Shown in pieces: positions 1 through 10,600 of a stretch of 64,000 nucleotides of DNA. The position numbers and the translations under genes were made by a program. The DNA comes from Desmodesmus armatus (Eukaryota > Chlorophyta > Chlorophyceae > Sphaeropleales > Scenedesmaceae): contig VIIQ02000679.1 of NCBI GenBank assembly GCA_007449985.2, forward strand, positions 387,001 to 451,000. Direction: 5' to 3'. The notes below the pieces were generated by a model. The model searched no databases and was not told the DNA's origin. It saw only the letters and a program-made list of their open reading frames with translations. Each line of letters begins with the position of its first letter. The stretch's first letter is position 1.

Positions 1-463
1 CCAGCACCAATGCATGTCACAAAGGCTATGTCTCTATGCCTCACTCTGTCTCTGTCTCCTGTCCACACACCACACTGTCTTCTCCATCTACTCACAGAAA
101 CTACATACTACAAACAGTGACTGGGCGATAGTGATCCGGATACTGGAGTTCGAGCGGCCAAGACTGTACATACGCCTGCAGGACCCTGTTGCTGCAGACT
201 ATGCCGGGCCTGCTGTTGGTTTGGTTTCCCCAAACATCTGGGCCTGGCGCCGCGCCCTAAGGCTATGCCGCATAGCGGCAGAGCAGTCATGTTCCAGCAG
301 GGTCCTTCCAGCGGCCAGCTCAGTACAGGGCATAGGTGTGAAGGCTGTATCTAATCAAAACAAATTGCAAACAGATACATGGCAGCACATGTACTGCGCA
401 AGGTGTTCGAGCTGTCCAACGTTAACATCCTTGTCTTTTTTTTGGCGTGCTCTCTCATTTCAG
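1..463 (+). other. Intron sequence upstream of paralogue A exon 2
   Basis: An open frame crosses this stretch, but it shows no similarity to B or C coding sequence and ends in a good 3' splice site (pyrimidine-rich tract, then CAG at 461-463). It is best read as the 3' end of the first or second intron of paralogue A. Nothing else was recognised. Confidence 0.55.
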
Positions 464-3152
464 GCCCAGAAAGACCTTCAGGATCAGGTCCAAGAACAAC
501 CACAGACGTCCAATGCATCTGCGCATGCTGCTGCATTGGCGGCAAGTGAGCAGCAGCAGCAGCAGCTGCGTGAGAGGCTGGCAGCCAAGGAGGCACTGCT
601 GGTGGCCAAGGAGGAGGAACTAACAAGCATACTGGCAAAGAAGCAAGAGGAGCTCGCAAAGTAGGTGCTACCTACAGGATGCCTAGTCACTGATCGGTGA
701 AGGTGTATCTTACATTCACAATCACACTGTGCGGGGGCTTCAAACAGAAAGGTTCGCGCTGCTTTGTGAAGCTGCTGATCAGCACCAGGATGTTTTTCAA
801 CCAGTGGCCGTGCACCACAGCCAGCTACAGCATCTTCATAGCGCACAGCGCTTCTAGGGAATCAGAATATAGCCAGATTACCTCCTTGTCCGTGTGTGCG
901 TAGGATGCGTGAAAACATGATAGAGGTTGAGGTCAAGCTGGCCAAGCAGGAGAAGGACAACCAGGACCTTGCGTGTGAGCGCCAGCGCCTGACGGACGAG
1001 CTGGTACAGCACCTGACGCAACAGCAGGCAGACAAGGTCAGTGGTTGGACCTGGTAGCCATTGTTGTATCACAGTGCAGAGTTCCAGCATAGCACGCAGC
1101 CAACGTGCGTATAAGCCTCTGACTGACGGTGCACATGCAGCCATGTGCTTATGCTGGGTTGTACAGATGTTTGGATGCAATTGCGGACTCTTGCTCATGG
1201 CAGTGGCGGTCGTCACATCATGTGCCAGCGTCAGCACTCAGAAAAGTGGCTTGAACGTGCTGAGCCTCAATGGGGTGGCCCACCCTCTGCAAGATGCCTG
1301 TGGCAGCGTGGTGGAAAATGCCATTGGTGCGTGCCACAGTAGCGGGCATCAGGCACTATCAGTAGCAGTGAAGTCAACCCGCTGTGGAGTCTGCTGCTTG
1401 AACATAAATTCAACTTCGAATTCCGGGTGCACAATAAGTGCATGTTGGGAATTTTCAAGGCTCGCTCAGTTGGCATCCTGGCATGCGGCGGGAGGGGGGG
1501 AGGGGGCGGAGGGGAGCAGAACAGCACTGCTGCAGTGGACACAAAGTCATAAGAAAACTTGTTTGAAACCCCAGGCTGGGGAAGCAGCAAGGGTACACCA
1601 CAAGCTAAATTAGGGAAGGGGGTTGGCATGCCCAATCTCAGGGGTTGATTGGAAGAAACCTTCCAAAGAGGGGTGAGGCTGTTTGTCCTACTGGGCCGAG
1701 CAGTGATGGGTAACACTTGGGTGCAACACAAATCAACACTGGCTAAAGCTGGCCCCCTGCAGGGGAGCATTTCACACTGCAAAATTTCTTCGTCACAGCC
1801 TTGTCATCACAATCAGACTATGTCATCAGACAGAGTCTGTCCCTGTGTGTTGCAGGGCTTGCAATCGTAGTACGACGGTTTGCTGACAAACAGGGGAAAT
1901 GGCAGATTCATAGACGACGGACCCGTCTTTACAGCAAGACAAATCCTGGGGACCCTCATTTTAGGGTTCTTGCTGGTGTTGCAGCCCTCACAGCTCCTTG
2001 GCACTGGGTGGGGACACTGCTACCAACAGAATGGCCCTTGCTACTACCCTAGTGACGCCCCTACTGCGTTCCGGGGCCATGTGAAGTCATATTTAGCTTT
2101 AGCAAAGCGACAACCTCATCTGTGCACATCACCTGTTTCTCCTGCAGGCCAAGACAGCGGAGCAGCAGCTGCAGGAACAGCAGGCAGCCATGAGATCTCT
2201 GCAGGCCGCCAAAGAGGAGGCCACTAGCAGCTTCCTTGCAGAGAAGCAAGAGCTGCTGAGCTGCATAGACCTCAAGCAGGAGCAGTGCAAACAGCTGCAG
2301 CAGCAATGCAGCGAGCTGAAGCAACAGCTGCAGGCAGAGCGGGGCCGCTCTGCCGAGCTCGAGCAGCTGCAGTTGGTCCAGAAGCAGAAGTCAGACGCTT
2401 TTGTGGCTGCCTGGCTGGTGCTGCGTCCCTCCCTGACCATGGCACAGCTGTCAGACCACATGGCCCCCTCACAGCCTGCTGCTGTCAAGGCAGCTGCAGC
2501 AAGGGAGCTGGCACGCAGGGTGATGGAGGGGCTCACTGGGGAAGATTCGAAGCGTGAGCTGGCTGCCTTCCAGCAGCATCCTCAGGGGGTGTCCTGGCTG
2601 GTTCAGCTGCTGACCGATCCTGATGATGATGACACACAGCTGGCAGCACTGGAGGCACTGGGGGCGGTGTGGGGTTGTGGTACCACTGAGCTTGCGCTGC
2701 AGTTGGTGCAGCAGCATGGGGTAGGTGACACCCTGGTGCGGCTGATGCATGAAGGTGATGCTGCTAAGCAAGCTGCAGCTGCGTGGACAGTGTATTGGCT
2801 CTTTAACTACCACAGGTCTGCGTTATACAAGTCCTTGCCAGGGCCGCTGGCCCCAGCCCAGTCAGACCCCAACAACTGGCCAGTCGTCTCCGGCCTGGTG
2901 GCGGTGCTGCAGGCACCTGCAGTGTCACCTCAGGGCAAGTGGGCTGCAGCAATGGCAATGTACTACCTGGTGTGTGCATCCATGCGTGGCACTCCTGCCC
3001 GTGCTGCTGGCCAGCTGCACTGCAGCCAGGGCCTGGCAGTCCAAGCTGCTGTCAAGCCTCTGCAGGCACTGCGACAGCATGAGAACTACGGCGTACGGTC
3101 TGCGGCTGCAACAGCCCTAGAAGTACTGGCTACGGCCTGCCGCAACGGTTGA
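464..3152 (+). CDS. Paralogue A: coiled-coil plus ARM/HEAT-like protein (5' partial)
   Basis: Visible exons are 464-660, 904-1036 and 2148-3152, joined in phase (AA|G, then phase 0). The first exon, expected to carry an MGG-type N-terminus as in B and C, lies before the window. The 444 visible residues begin with Gln/Glu/Lys-rich coiled coil, including repeats such as ERLAAKEALLVAKEEE and the CERQRLTDEL segment shared with B and C. The last exon adds more coiled coil and then Ala/Leu-rich helical repeats of ARM/HEAT type, with a conserved DPDDDDTQLAALEAL motif. ARM/HEAT repeats usually bind proteins; no catalytic motif is seen and the function is unknown. The stop at 3150-3152 falls at the same place as in B, while paralogue C reads on for another 190 or so residues, so A is probably a C-terminally truncated copy. 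Expression and function are unproven. Confidence 0.7.
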
Positions 3153-3480
3153 GCCTTTGGGGGCACTGCTGCAGCACAATGGTGGGCACCCGACGAGGGC
3201 GTTGTGTGCCCTAACAACACTGCCAAGGGATGCCTGGCCTACCAGTCCCAGCCAGGAGCCATGGGTGGAGCTATCAGCAGGATATGGCAGAGGGTGACGG
3301 CATACCATGGAGAGACAGCAATATACCGGACTGCTGTTGTCAAGGGCCACGGCCTCAAGCAGTCCCGTCTGGTGCACCAAGACGGCTTCATGAATAGACT
3401 CTGCTGCCAAATGCTCAGTTGTACGTGGTGCCACGTGCCACGCATGGCTGCTGCGTGAGCTGCCGCAGCAGTGACTGCTG
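3153..3480 (+). pseudogene. Decayed C-terminal coding tail of paralogue A
   Basis: Directly after the stop, another frame continues the ARM pattern (VEPLGALLQ). Further frames then match paralogue C's C-terminus: GAISRIWQR against GAISELWQR, and HGLKQSRLVHQDGFM against HGLNQSRLMHLDGFM. Staying aligned to C needs at least two frame changes, so this is ancestral coding sequence that has lost its frame and is no longer translated as one protein. Paralogue B has an equivalent tail. Confidence 0.65.
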
Positions 3481-5080
3481 CGCATCTGGAGCCAGGTCCT
3501 GCTAGGCCCCTTGCAAATGGCTGAGTGTGCTGCTGCACGCCAGACCCGTGCACAGGTTGTGCGGTTGCTGTTGCGGTTGTTGGTCAAAGTGTTGTGTGAC
3601 GAGATGGACCGTGAGAGAAAGCCGTACAGGAGGTGAACTGTATGACTGTTTGAGGCCTGTAGTGCAGCTTGTTGTGCAGCACATACTTTTGGTGTGCTGA
3701 TTGCTCCGTAATCCAGAATGATACAAGATGGATGCCTGGCTGCACATGTGAAGCGCTGTACAGTGCTGCTGCTGGTGTGTTGGTGTGTCTGTCTGTTCCA
3801 GACAGGCAGTGACTGCCTGTGACGTCTCGACAGGCTGCACCCCTGCCTTGCTGGGTGCGTGACGGTACCAAGGTTGCAAAGGGGGAGAGGCACAGCCTGT
3901 GCTGAGCATGAATGCGGCTGTGGCATACGGTGCCACACCTGCGCACAGTGCCATGCCATGTCCTGGTTCAAGGTAACACGTATAGCATGACAAGCTTGTT
4001 TGTGATGAAGGGGCAGCTACTTACATGATCCAGCTGTATCAGAGGCACCATGCCATGCTTTCAGGCTCTTTTACGCCCTCAGAGGTAGTACAGAAACCGC
4101 AATTCAATTCAAGCTGCCCCAGCTGGCAGCTTCTTGTAGTCCAAAATACTCTCAGACTTCAGCGGCGGCCCCTTACATGCTCTGTCAACCAATGCAAACA
4201 TCCAAAGTGTAATGTGTTTGCTGTGTGTCTCTGTTCAACAATCGGACTGTGTGCCTCAACAGCATCACCATTGTGACGCTGAGCTGTACTCCAGCTTAAG
4301 CTGGACAAGCTTGTTACGCAGCACACTGTTTGTCTCAAGCTTTCGATCATGCTGAACATGAAAGTACAAGTATGATGCCATCTGCTGCCATGGGCTACAG
4401 TGCTGCGTAGATATATACTACGGTGTACAAGGCGGGGCCCCTGATTAGGGCCCTTCATGAGCGGCTGCACTACTCTGCTGCTTGGCCCACGTGTGGCATG
4501 CGACTAGTCACCCGACTGTTGGTCAGCATGTTGGTGTCCCTGTCTGGTCGAACGGCAGCGTTGTGCAGATGTTGGCAAGCTGAATGAGGAAGCTGTTGTT
4601 GCTAAGCATGCCATGCAGGATGCAGTCCAAGCCTGCGGGACAAAGCGAAAGACCAAGGGTGCAAGGAAGGGGGCCACAGAGCATCAATGTGGGTCAAGGA
4701 TGTATTCAGCCTAGGCCCCTGCTGTAGCCCTGATCTTACAGCTGACCGAGCAACATTCACAACTTGAAACAGCAGCTGGTCAATCCTCAGCATGGTCGTA
4801 TTGCTAACTTCACTGGCGGTGAAGCCACCCCCTTGGCCACCTGCAACTGGCTTCAGCTTTTAATTCTTGGGGATCTTTTCAGTCTGATCTCAACGCAAGC
4901 TTAACTGCTGCCACGCTACTTGCCATTGCACCAACCATTACGTAGGTGTACTGGATGTACTGATGCTACAGCTAAGTTGTAGCGACCACCACTACCCCTT
5001 TCATCGACGGTGCAGGGTGGTGCCTTTGTTGATTTGCCAACACGTCACTTTACACATGACGAACAAGACAATACATTGCA
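3481..5080. repeat. 3' flank of A, near-identical to the 3' flank of B
   Basis: No gene was recognised here. The stretch is nearly identical to 10,600-12,190; for example, the block starting at 3721 recurs at 10861, an offset of 7140. Its first part is also recognisable, more diverged, at 19,600-20,130 behind paralogue C. It is therefore part of the tandem duplication unit. Long frames on the minus strand appear in both copies but have no recognisable protein similarity and lie over this repeat, so they are not called. Confidence 0.7.
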
Positions 5081-5122
5081 ATGGGTGGCATGGGCTCCAA
5101 AGCAACCAGTGGTGACGTCCAG
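4930..5122 (+). pseudogene. Relic promoter and first exon of a further family member (copy 1)
   Basis: Frame 5081-5122 reads MGGMGSKATSGDV, clearly related to the MGGTSSKASGGDVG start of paralogues B and C, and sits in the same ACATTGCAATGGG start context. About 150 bp upstream are a CAACCATTACGTA block and a TGCTACAGC...AGTTGTAGC block, both also found upstream of the B and C start codons. No downstream exons match; a hammerhead fold-back follows about 135 bp later. Best read as the 5' stump of an extra paralogue. Confidence 0.6.
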
Positions 5123-5255
5123 GTCTGGGCCGCGAGGGGGGGGGGCAGCGGTGCACGCAAGGGGGTGGGTGGGTACGGCTTTCTAAGCCTGTATGTTGCC
5201 CAAAAGGTATAGTGAGGGTGTGGAAAGGTGTGCATTCGATAGCCTGTGACACAAG

Positions 5256-5438
5256 TGGTAGAACAGACAGGAAACCAGCGACCCAAACAGCAGGCGTGTA
5301 GTGTACATGTGTTGTGCAGAAACTTACAGACGACTAGTTTCGCCTTTCACAAGGCTCATCAGGCTCATAAGTTTCTACACAACACACGTACACTGCACGC
5401 CTGCTGTCTGGGTGGCTGGATTCCTATCTGTTCTACCA
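5256..5438. repeat. 183-bp fold-back element (copy 1)
   Basis: Arms at 5256-5326 and 5368-5438 are inverted repeats of 71 nt with about 64 matches. Several mismatches are G-U compatible in RNA. Outer ends are TGGTAGAACAG and CTGTTCTACCA. The 41-nt centre holds a hammerhead ribozyme core on the minus strand. The right arm runs straight into a long (CCCA)n tract. No coding capacity was seen. A second 183-bp copy lies at 12368-12550. Confidence 0.85.
5321..5374 (-). ncRNA. Type I hammerhead ribozyme (copy 1)
   Basis: Read on the minus strand, the motif has every conserved core element in order. CUGAUGA lies at 5362-5356. Stem II is GCCUU/AAGGC closed by a GUGA loop. GAAA lies at 5341-5338. A minimal stem III segment CUAGUC follows, with predicted cleavage after C at 5332 (before 5331). 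Stem I begins with G-C and G-U pairs, has an internal loop, and then continues into the long arms of the fold-back. This is the type I layout with very short stem III known from Penelope-like elements and retrozymes. ACUAGU is self-complementary, which would allow a dimeric stem III. Activity is inferred, not shown. Confidence 0.88.
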
Positions 5439-5571
5439 CCCACCCACCCACCCACCCACCCACCCACCCACCCACCCACCCACCCACCCACCCACCCACC
5501 CACCCACCCACCCACCCACCCACCCACCCACCCACCCACCCACCCACCCACCCACCCACCCACCCACCCCC
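5436..5571. repeat. (CCCA)n microsatellite, about 34 units
   Basis: Pure tetranucleotide tract directly abutting the right arm of the fold-back. The paralogous position after copy 2 (12548-12566) has only about four units, so the tract is highly variable in length. The Thr/His/Pro and Gly/Trp/Val frames across it are artefacts of the repeat. Confidence 0.95.
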
Positions 5572-6506
5572 TCCATAAACCCCTCAGACTCATTGCAAGG
5601 CCAATGTAATTTTTTATTGATTTTTTTCGTCTTGCGTATGGGGGAGGAGCGTTATCATCGACAGGTCCTCTTCTCTCTTATGCACGAACCTGGTGCAGCA
5701 CCGCGGGCGGCACCGCCTATGAGCTGGGAAAAATGTGTCACGAGGGATCTGCAGGCCTTGGGGCAGCCAACGAACATGCACGACCTTACGGTTGCATGTG
5801 CGTTGCGCGGCTCTTGACGGAGCATGCTCTACAGACTGACACACCCACGCGCTAATGGGGTGCCTTTCCGGCAACCACTCAATGCCACACGCCACAGCAG
5901 CAGGATGCGGCAGCGCGCTGAGACCCTGCCGTTCAGGCAGCATGGTCTGCAACTGGACCAGGGGTCATGTCCAACTGAGTTGCTTGTATAGTATATTCAC
6001 AACATGCTACCTATGTTATTTCTTTTTCTTGTGATGTTGGCTTCGAGGGCCGTAACTGGCCCAGGCTTTCTAGTGTCCTAGGTCACTGGTCGCCTGGTGT
6101 TGTATTGCTTGTCTTGCACCAAGGTCGACTCGCTGCTAGCAGCATGCTGCGCGATGAACCTGGCTGGAAACACGTGAAATGATGATTATACTATATATCC
6201 TGCAATTTGCAGGTGCAATGTGGGATGGTGCTGTTAGCTTACTGAGTGCCCCTGGGCCACAGGCTGTGGAGAGTGAGTTGACGAGCAAATTGGCTCTCGT
6301 ATATTGTATATTGTCCGACGTTAAGCTGAGCTGATGTTGTTGTAGCAACCATTACGTACAGTACGGGCTGATAATGCTACAGCCGAGTTGTAGCTGTGGC
6401 GCCTACCAGCATTGCTTTTGCGTTTTGAGTTATGCGTTTTGCGTCACAGCATATTGTATGTGTGAAATCCTGAAGGCATCACATCTACGAGCAAAAAGAC
6501 ATTGCA
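5572..6506 (+). promoter_or_regulatory. 5' flank of paralogue B
   Basis: No gene recognised. Bases from about 6186 to 6506 match the region upstream of C (12616-12935), including GCAACCATTACGTACAG and GATAATGCTACAGCCGAG, and contain the probable promoter. Bases from about 5612 to 6186 have no counterpart upstream of C, so roughly 575 bp was inserted here or deleted there. No clear TATA box was identified. Confidence 0.5.
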
Positions 6507-9500
6507 ATGGGGGGCACGAGCTCGAAAGCAAGTGGTGGTGACGTGGGCACTGATCTCACAGCAGATGAGGTTCAAATAATCTTACAGCAATTCATTAAGT
6601 TCGCAACAGAGTACCGGCAGCACCATGGCGTGGCTCTGGAGTTGAGCTCACAGCTGGCGCTGCTGAGCGATGTGCTGGAACAGCAGGACAGCACAAATGA
6701 GGAAGCAGACACGTTCCTGTCATGCTCAGGAGGTCGAAACATTGCCAGTGGCCTCCACAACGACACAGTCTCCAGCCCAAGCTCGGAGTTTGGCCAAAAG
6801 GTGAGGTGTCATACCAGCACAGCATGCATGACTTTTCAGGGTTGGTCCTTGCAGAGCAAGCCTCACAAGCCTTACAGTTGCACAGCGCCAACTGGAATTA
6901 GGAAAGGCTGAATGCATGGAGTATGTCAAATGTGCTCTTGTGTGCTGGAACGAACTTGCCCCTTAGCCAAGGCTGCACCATGCCCACTTTGCTACTGCTG
7001 ACAGTGAATTCTATGCATGTTGCAGGCTACACACAGTGCAGCTGCTTCTACTGAGGCAGCACACCCAGAGCTGCAAGAGAAGCAGATCACCATTGGCAAC
7101 CTGCAAGAGCAGCTGCAGGGCTTACAGCTGCTCATGCAGCAACTGACACAAGAGTTCTCAAAGTAGGTGCTTGCCTCGTTCAGTGGTCACTGACTGCCAG
7201 CCTTGAACTTCACTTGAAAGTTTCAACACACCCTCTTGCACATCTACAACATTCTGCTTTGCAAAAGTTGGACAGGTGCCGACAAATGCGCAAGTGATCA
7301 CCAGCAGCGACACGCGCGCGCTGCGCAGCATTCTATCTCAGCATCCATCCATCCCGCTCGCTCAGCCACCTAGGCTAGTAGCCAGCGCTAGTGGCCCACA
7401 TGTTCATGACATGGCTGTTACTCATAGCCTTCGCTGCGCCTGGGGGCGTGCGTGCAGGATGTGCGGCTACAGGGTCAACATTGCAATGAAGCTGGACAGT
7501 TTGGAGGAGGAGATCCAGGCCCTTGAGCTTGAGCGCCAGCGCCTGGCCGACGAGCTGGCACAAGCGCAGCTGGCTGCAGCTGGCACTCAACAGCAGGCAG
7601 ACGATCAAGAGGTCAGTGCCACTGCCAAGTTGGGTTTAGAAGCTCTTACGCATCCACTGCACTGAATGCACTGCACCAGGATGGTGCATCCATCCTGTCC
7701 GATGCAAGCTTGCTCGATAGTATGAAACTGGTGTGAGTATACTATACAGTCACTGCTAGTAGGTGTCGTCGCCCGGAAGCGCTGACTCAGTGACCGTGAC
7801 GGTGTGCCACACTGCATGATGCAGCCTGCTGAGCCAAATGCATGACGCCGTGCGGCACTGGGTCCAAAGTTGTCACTGCGTTAGTACTGCCACACTTGCT
7901 GCTTCAGGGATGTGCCACGAGTTGAGGGTTTAGGGTTTGGGGTTTGATTTTGGCTGACCATCCGGCAACGGAGCCAGTGGCTGTTGTAGGAAGCGGCAAA
8001 AATTTAAAAAAAATTTAAAAAAAAAAGCGGCAGCACTGTGTACAGAGACATCAGGCAGACCGGCATGCACAACACAACAAAGGCCAACCCAAGCACAAAC
8101 CCGGTTTGTCAGTGTCGTCAGACATATGACACACAGTGTATATGGGCTTCTACTTTGAAAAGCTTTTGTCAAAACCCTGGTGCAGGGCCCCTTGGATTGA
8201 GGGAGGGAAGGGAGCCTGCTTATGATAAGAGACAGAGCTGAGGAAGCAGCAGAGGGCTACTACTTGTGTACGTAGCTACACAGTGTGTGCTAGTACTCAG
8301 TACTAGCGGCTAGTAGAGATAGAGCTGAGGAAGCAGAAATTTGTGCTTGTAGCACAACTTGTGCGGCGCCGGGCTAGGGAAGGTGCCATGCCCAGTCTCC
8401 CTATCTCACATCAGAGACGGGCCGGGACTTTCTTACAGCCTCTCCCATTTGCAGCAAGCGGAGCCAAGCCAGAAACCCTACTCCTTCCACCAGAACACTA
8501 ACTCCTACCCAAACCCTAATACCCCCGCTCGCTGGTTTCTTTGATGACTAGGCTGGGCAGCTGGGGGGGTACTGTGAAGCTCGTAGGGCTTCACAGTCAC
8601 TGGAGCTGGAGCCCAGCCACCCGGCCTAGCCATCAAAAGATGCAGGGCTGGGTTATTAGGGTTTTGGGTATGTGTTAGGGTTTTGGTGTCAGGATTAGGG
8701 TTTTGTGGGTCGGGGAAGCCCCTACGGACTCGGTTCTGGGGGGGCAGGGTTTAGGGTTTAGGCGTTGGTTAGTCTGCGACATGGTGGCGTAGGGGAGTGT
8801 CTCAGACATCCTGGACAGCCCAGACAGCAGAGACAGCCCAGACAAGGGCTCGGGGGGGGGGGGGGGCTGGGGTTGAAGAGTTTTCATAAGGGGAATGTCT
8901 CTGACAACCCCTACAGCCCAGAGAGCAGAGACAGCCCAGACTAGGGGTGGGCTGGGGGTTAGGGAATTCTCAAGGTAAATTATCAGACAGGCCAGACAGC
9001 AGAGACAGCCCAGACATGGGCCCTGGGGGGTGGGCAGGGGGGGGGGGGTCGACAATAGACAAGGTAATCTCTCAGACATGCCAGAAGAACTTCAGCCTAC
9101 TCAGAGCAACAGACAATTACGTAGTTGCAAGTCCTGGATAACAAGGAACGGTAGAGGGGGTAATTGTCAAACTGCGTAGTGATCTGCATGACTCATGCAC
9201 CTGGGGTGGTCTGCGTCGCGTGCATGTCTACTTCGTCCTGACTTGAAGGACCTCACAGTGTGGCACAGACTCAGCTTGTGCACACATGCGGGGATCATCC
9301 GCACATGATTGCAGCTGCCGACACATTTCAAAAACTTTTGACATTAGTAATGCCACCTGAGTGCACACAAAAACATGTGTTGTGCTGCCACATTCATGTC
9401 ATCGCAGGGAATTGAGGACTCTGATGATGATTCTGGCGGTACTCCGGAAACAGACATCAGCCACAGCAAGGAGAGGTCAGAACCCTGTACTGCTTCCTGG

Positions 9501-10214
9501 CTGGCGCTGCTTCCCTCCCTGAGCATGGCTCAGCTGTTAGACCACATGGCCCCCTCACAGCCTGCTGCTGTCAAGACAGCTGCAGCAAGGCAGCTGGCAC
9601 GCAGGGTTTGGGAGCTCTGGGGGGGAGCCAGGGAGCGCGAGCTGGTTACCTTCCAAGATCATCCTCAGGGGGTGTCCAGGCTGGTTCAGCTGCTGACCGA
9701 GCCTGATGATGATGACACACAGCTGGCAGCACTGGAGGCACTGCAGGCTCTGTGGTGCTTGGGTACCAGTGAGCTTGCACTGGCGCTGGTGGGGAAGCTT
9801 GAGCTGGTTGACACCCTGGTGCGGCTACTGCATGAAGGTGGTGCTGCCAAGCAGGCTGATGCTGCGGGGGCAGTTAACGAGCTGTTTTGTCGCCATGGCT
9901 CTGCTCTATCCAAACCCTGGCCAGAGCCGCTGGCCCCAGCCCAGTCAGACCCCAACAGCTGGCCAGTCGTCTCAGGCCTGGTGGCTGTGCTGCAGGCACC
10001 TGCAGTGTCAGCAGAGGGCAAGGAGGCTGCAGCATTGGCGATGCACGAGCTGGTGCGTGCATCCATGGGTGCCACACCTCCTCCTGTTGCTGTCCAGCTG
10101 CACCCGGCAGTTCAAGCTGCTGTCAAGCCTCTAAAGGCACTGCTGCAGCATGTGGACAGGGACGTATGGGAGTCAGCTGCAGATGCCCTAGACTTACTGG
10201 GCAAGCGCTGTTGA
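6507..10214 (+). CDS. Paralogue B: N-myristoylated coiled-coil/ARM-like protein
   Basis: Exons 6507-6800, 7026-7162, 7458-7611 and 9408-10214 give an uninterrupted frame of 463 residues. The start MGGTSSKASGG has Gly2 and Ser6, an N-myristoylation signature, so membrane anchoring is likely. Exons 2 and 3 encode coiled coil (QEQLQGLQLLMQQLTQE and LEEEIQALELERQRLADEL). Exon 4 opens with an acidic linker (EDSDDDSGG) and continues with ARM/HEAT-like helical repeats including DPDDDDTQL-type motifs. B lacks the extra coiled coil that A has at the start of its last exon. The stop lies at the same alignment position as in A; C continues further. Intron 3 (1.8 kb) is full of minisatellite sequence. 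Function unknown; a scaffold or adaptor role is only a guess from the domains. Confidence 0.75.
7612..9407. repeat. Intron 3 of paralogue B: telomere-like and minisatellite sequence
   Basis: Contains an A-rich tract near 8000-8030, degenerate TTTAGGG/TTAGGG-like words near 7927 and 8650-8770, and G-rich runs. It also has about three copies of a minisatellite with core GACAGCAGAGACAGCCCAGA near 8810, 8910 and 8985. Blocks 7780-8340 and 8440-9170 recur in intron 3 of C. No exon was recognised. Confidence 0.7.
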
Positions 10215-10600
10215 GCCTCTGGGGGCACTGCTGCAGCATGAGGACTGGCAACCGACTGGGACGTTGTGTGCCCCAACAACACTTGCCAAGGGATGCCTGG
10301 CCTACCGGCCCCAGATTGGATCCATGGATAGAGCAATCAGCAGGATATGGCAGGGGGTGAAGGCATACCATGGCACTGCCATGTCTCAGACAGTTTATGT
10401 CTTGAGTCGGACTCAAGACACAAAGTCGGACAGCAGTATCCTTGACTGTGGTCAAGGGCCACGGCCTCAACCAGTCCTCCCTGATGCACCAACTTGGTGT
10501 CTTGAAGACAACTTGGTTGATAGACACTGCTGCCAAATGTCCAATAGTGCGTGGTGCCACGGATGACGCATAGCGGCTGCATGAGCTGCAACTGCTGCGC
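10215..10600 (+). pseudogene. Decayed C-terminal coding tail of paralogue B
   Basis: Immediately past the B stop, a shifted frame reads AVEPLGALLQHEDW and then GSMDRAISRIWQGVKAYHG. These match the VQAAIEPLVALLQHEDSG and GAVDGAISELWQR segments of paralogue C. The frame later shifts again and ends near 10566. The same decay occurs behind A, so the disabling change probably preceded the duplication that separated A and B. Confidence 0.65.

Noticed and set aside
14..463. N-terminal extension of the first frame as coding sequence of paralogue A
   Set aside because: No similarity to the MGG-type first exon of B or C, and a strong acceptor at 463 marks it as intron.
3117..3993. Long minus-strand frame, repeated at 10123-11191
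   Set aside because: Both copies lie antisense over the tandem repeat and the decayed tail; no domain or splice structure.
5246..5609. Open frames encoding Thr-His-Pro or Gly-Trp-Val repeats
   Set aside because: They are translations of the (CCCA)n tract and the fold-back arms; no splice or start context.
7921..8770. Telomere or subtelomere from TTTAGGG-like words
   Set aside because: Words are few, degenerate and lie inside an intron between conserved exons; no terminal array.
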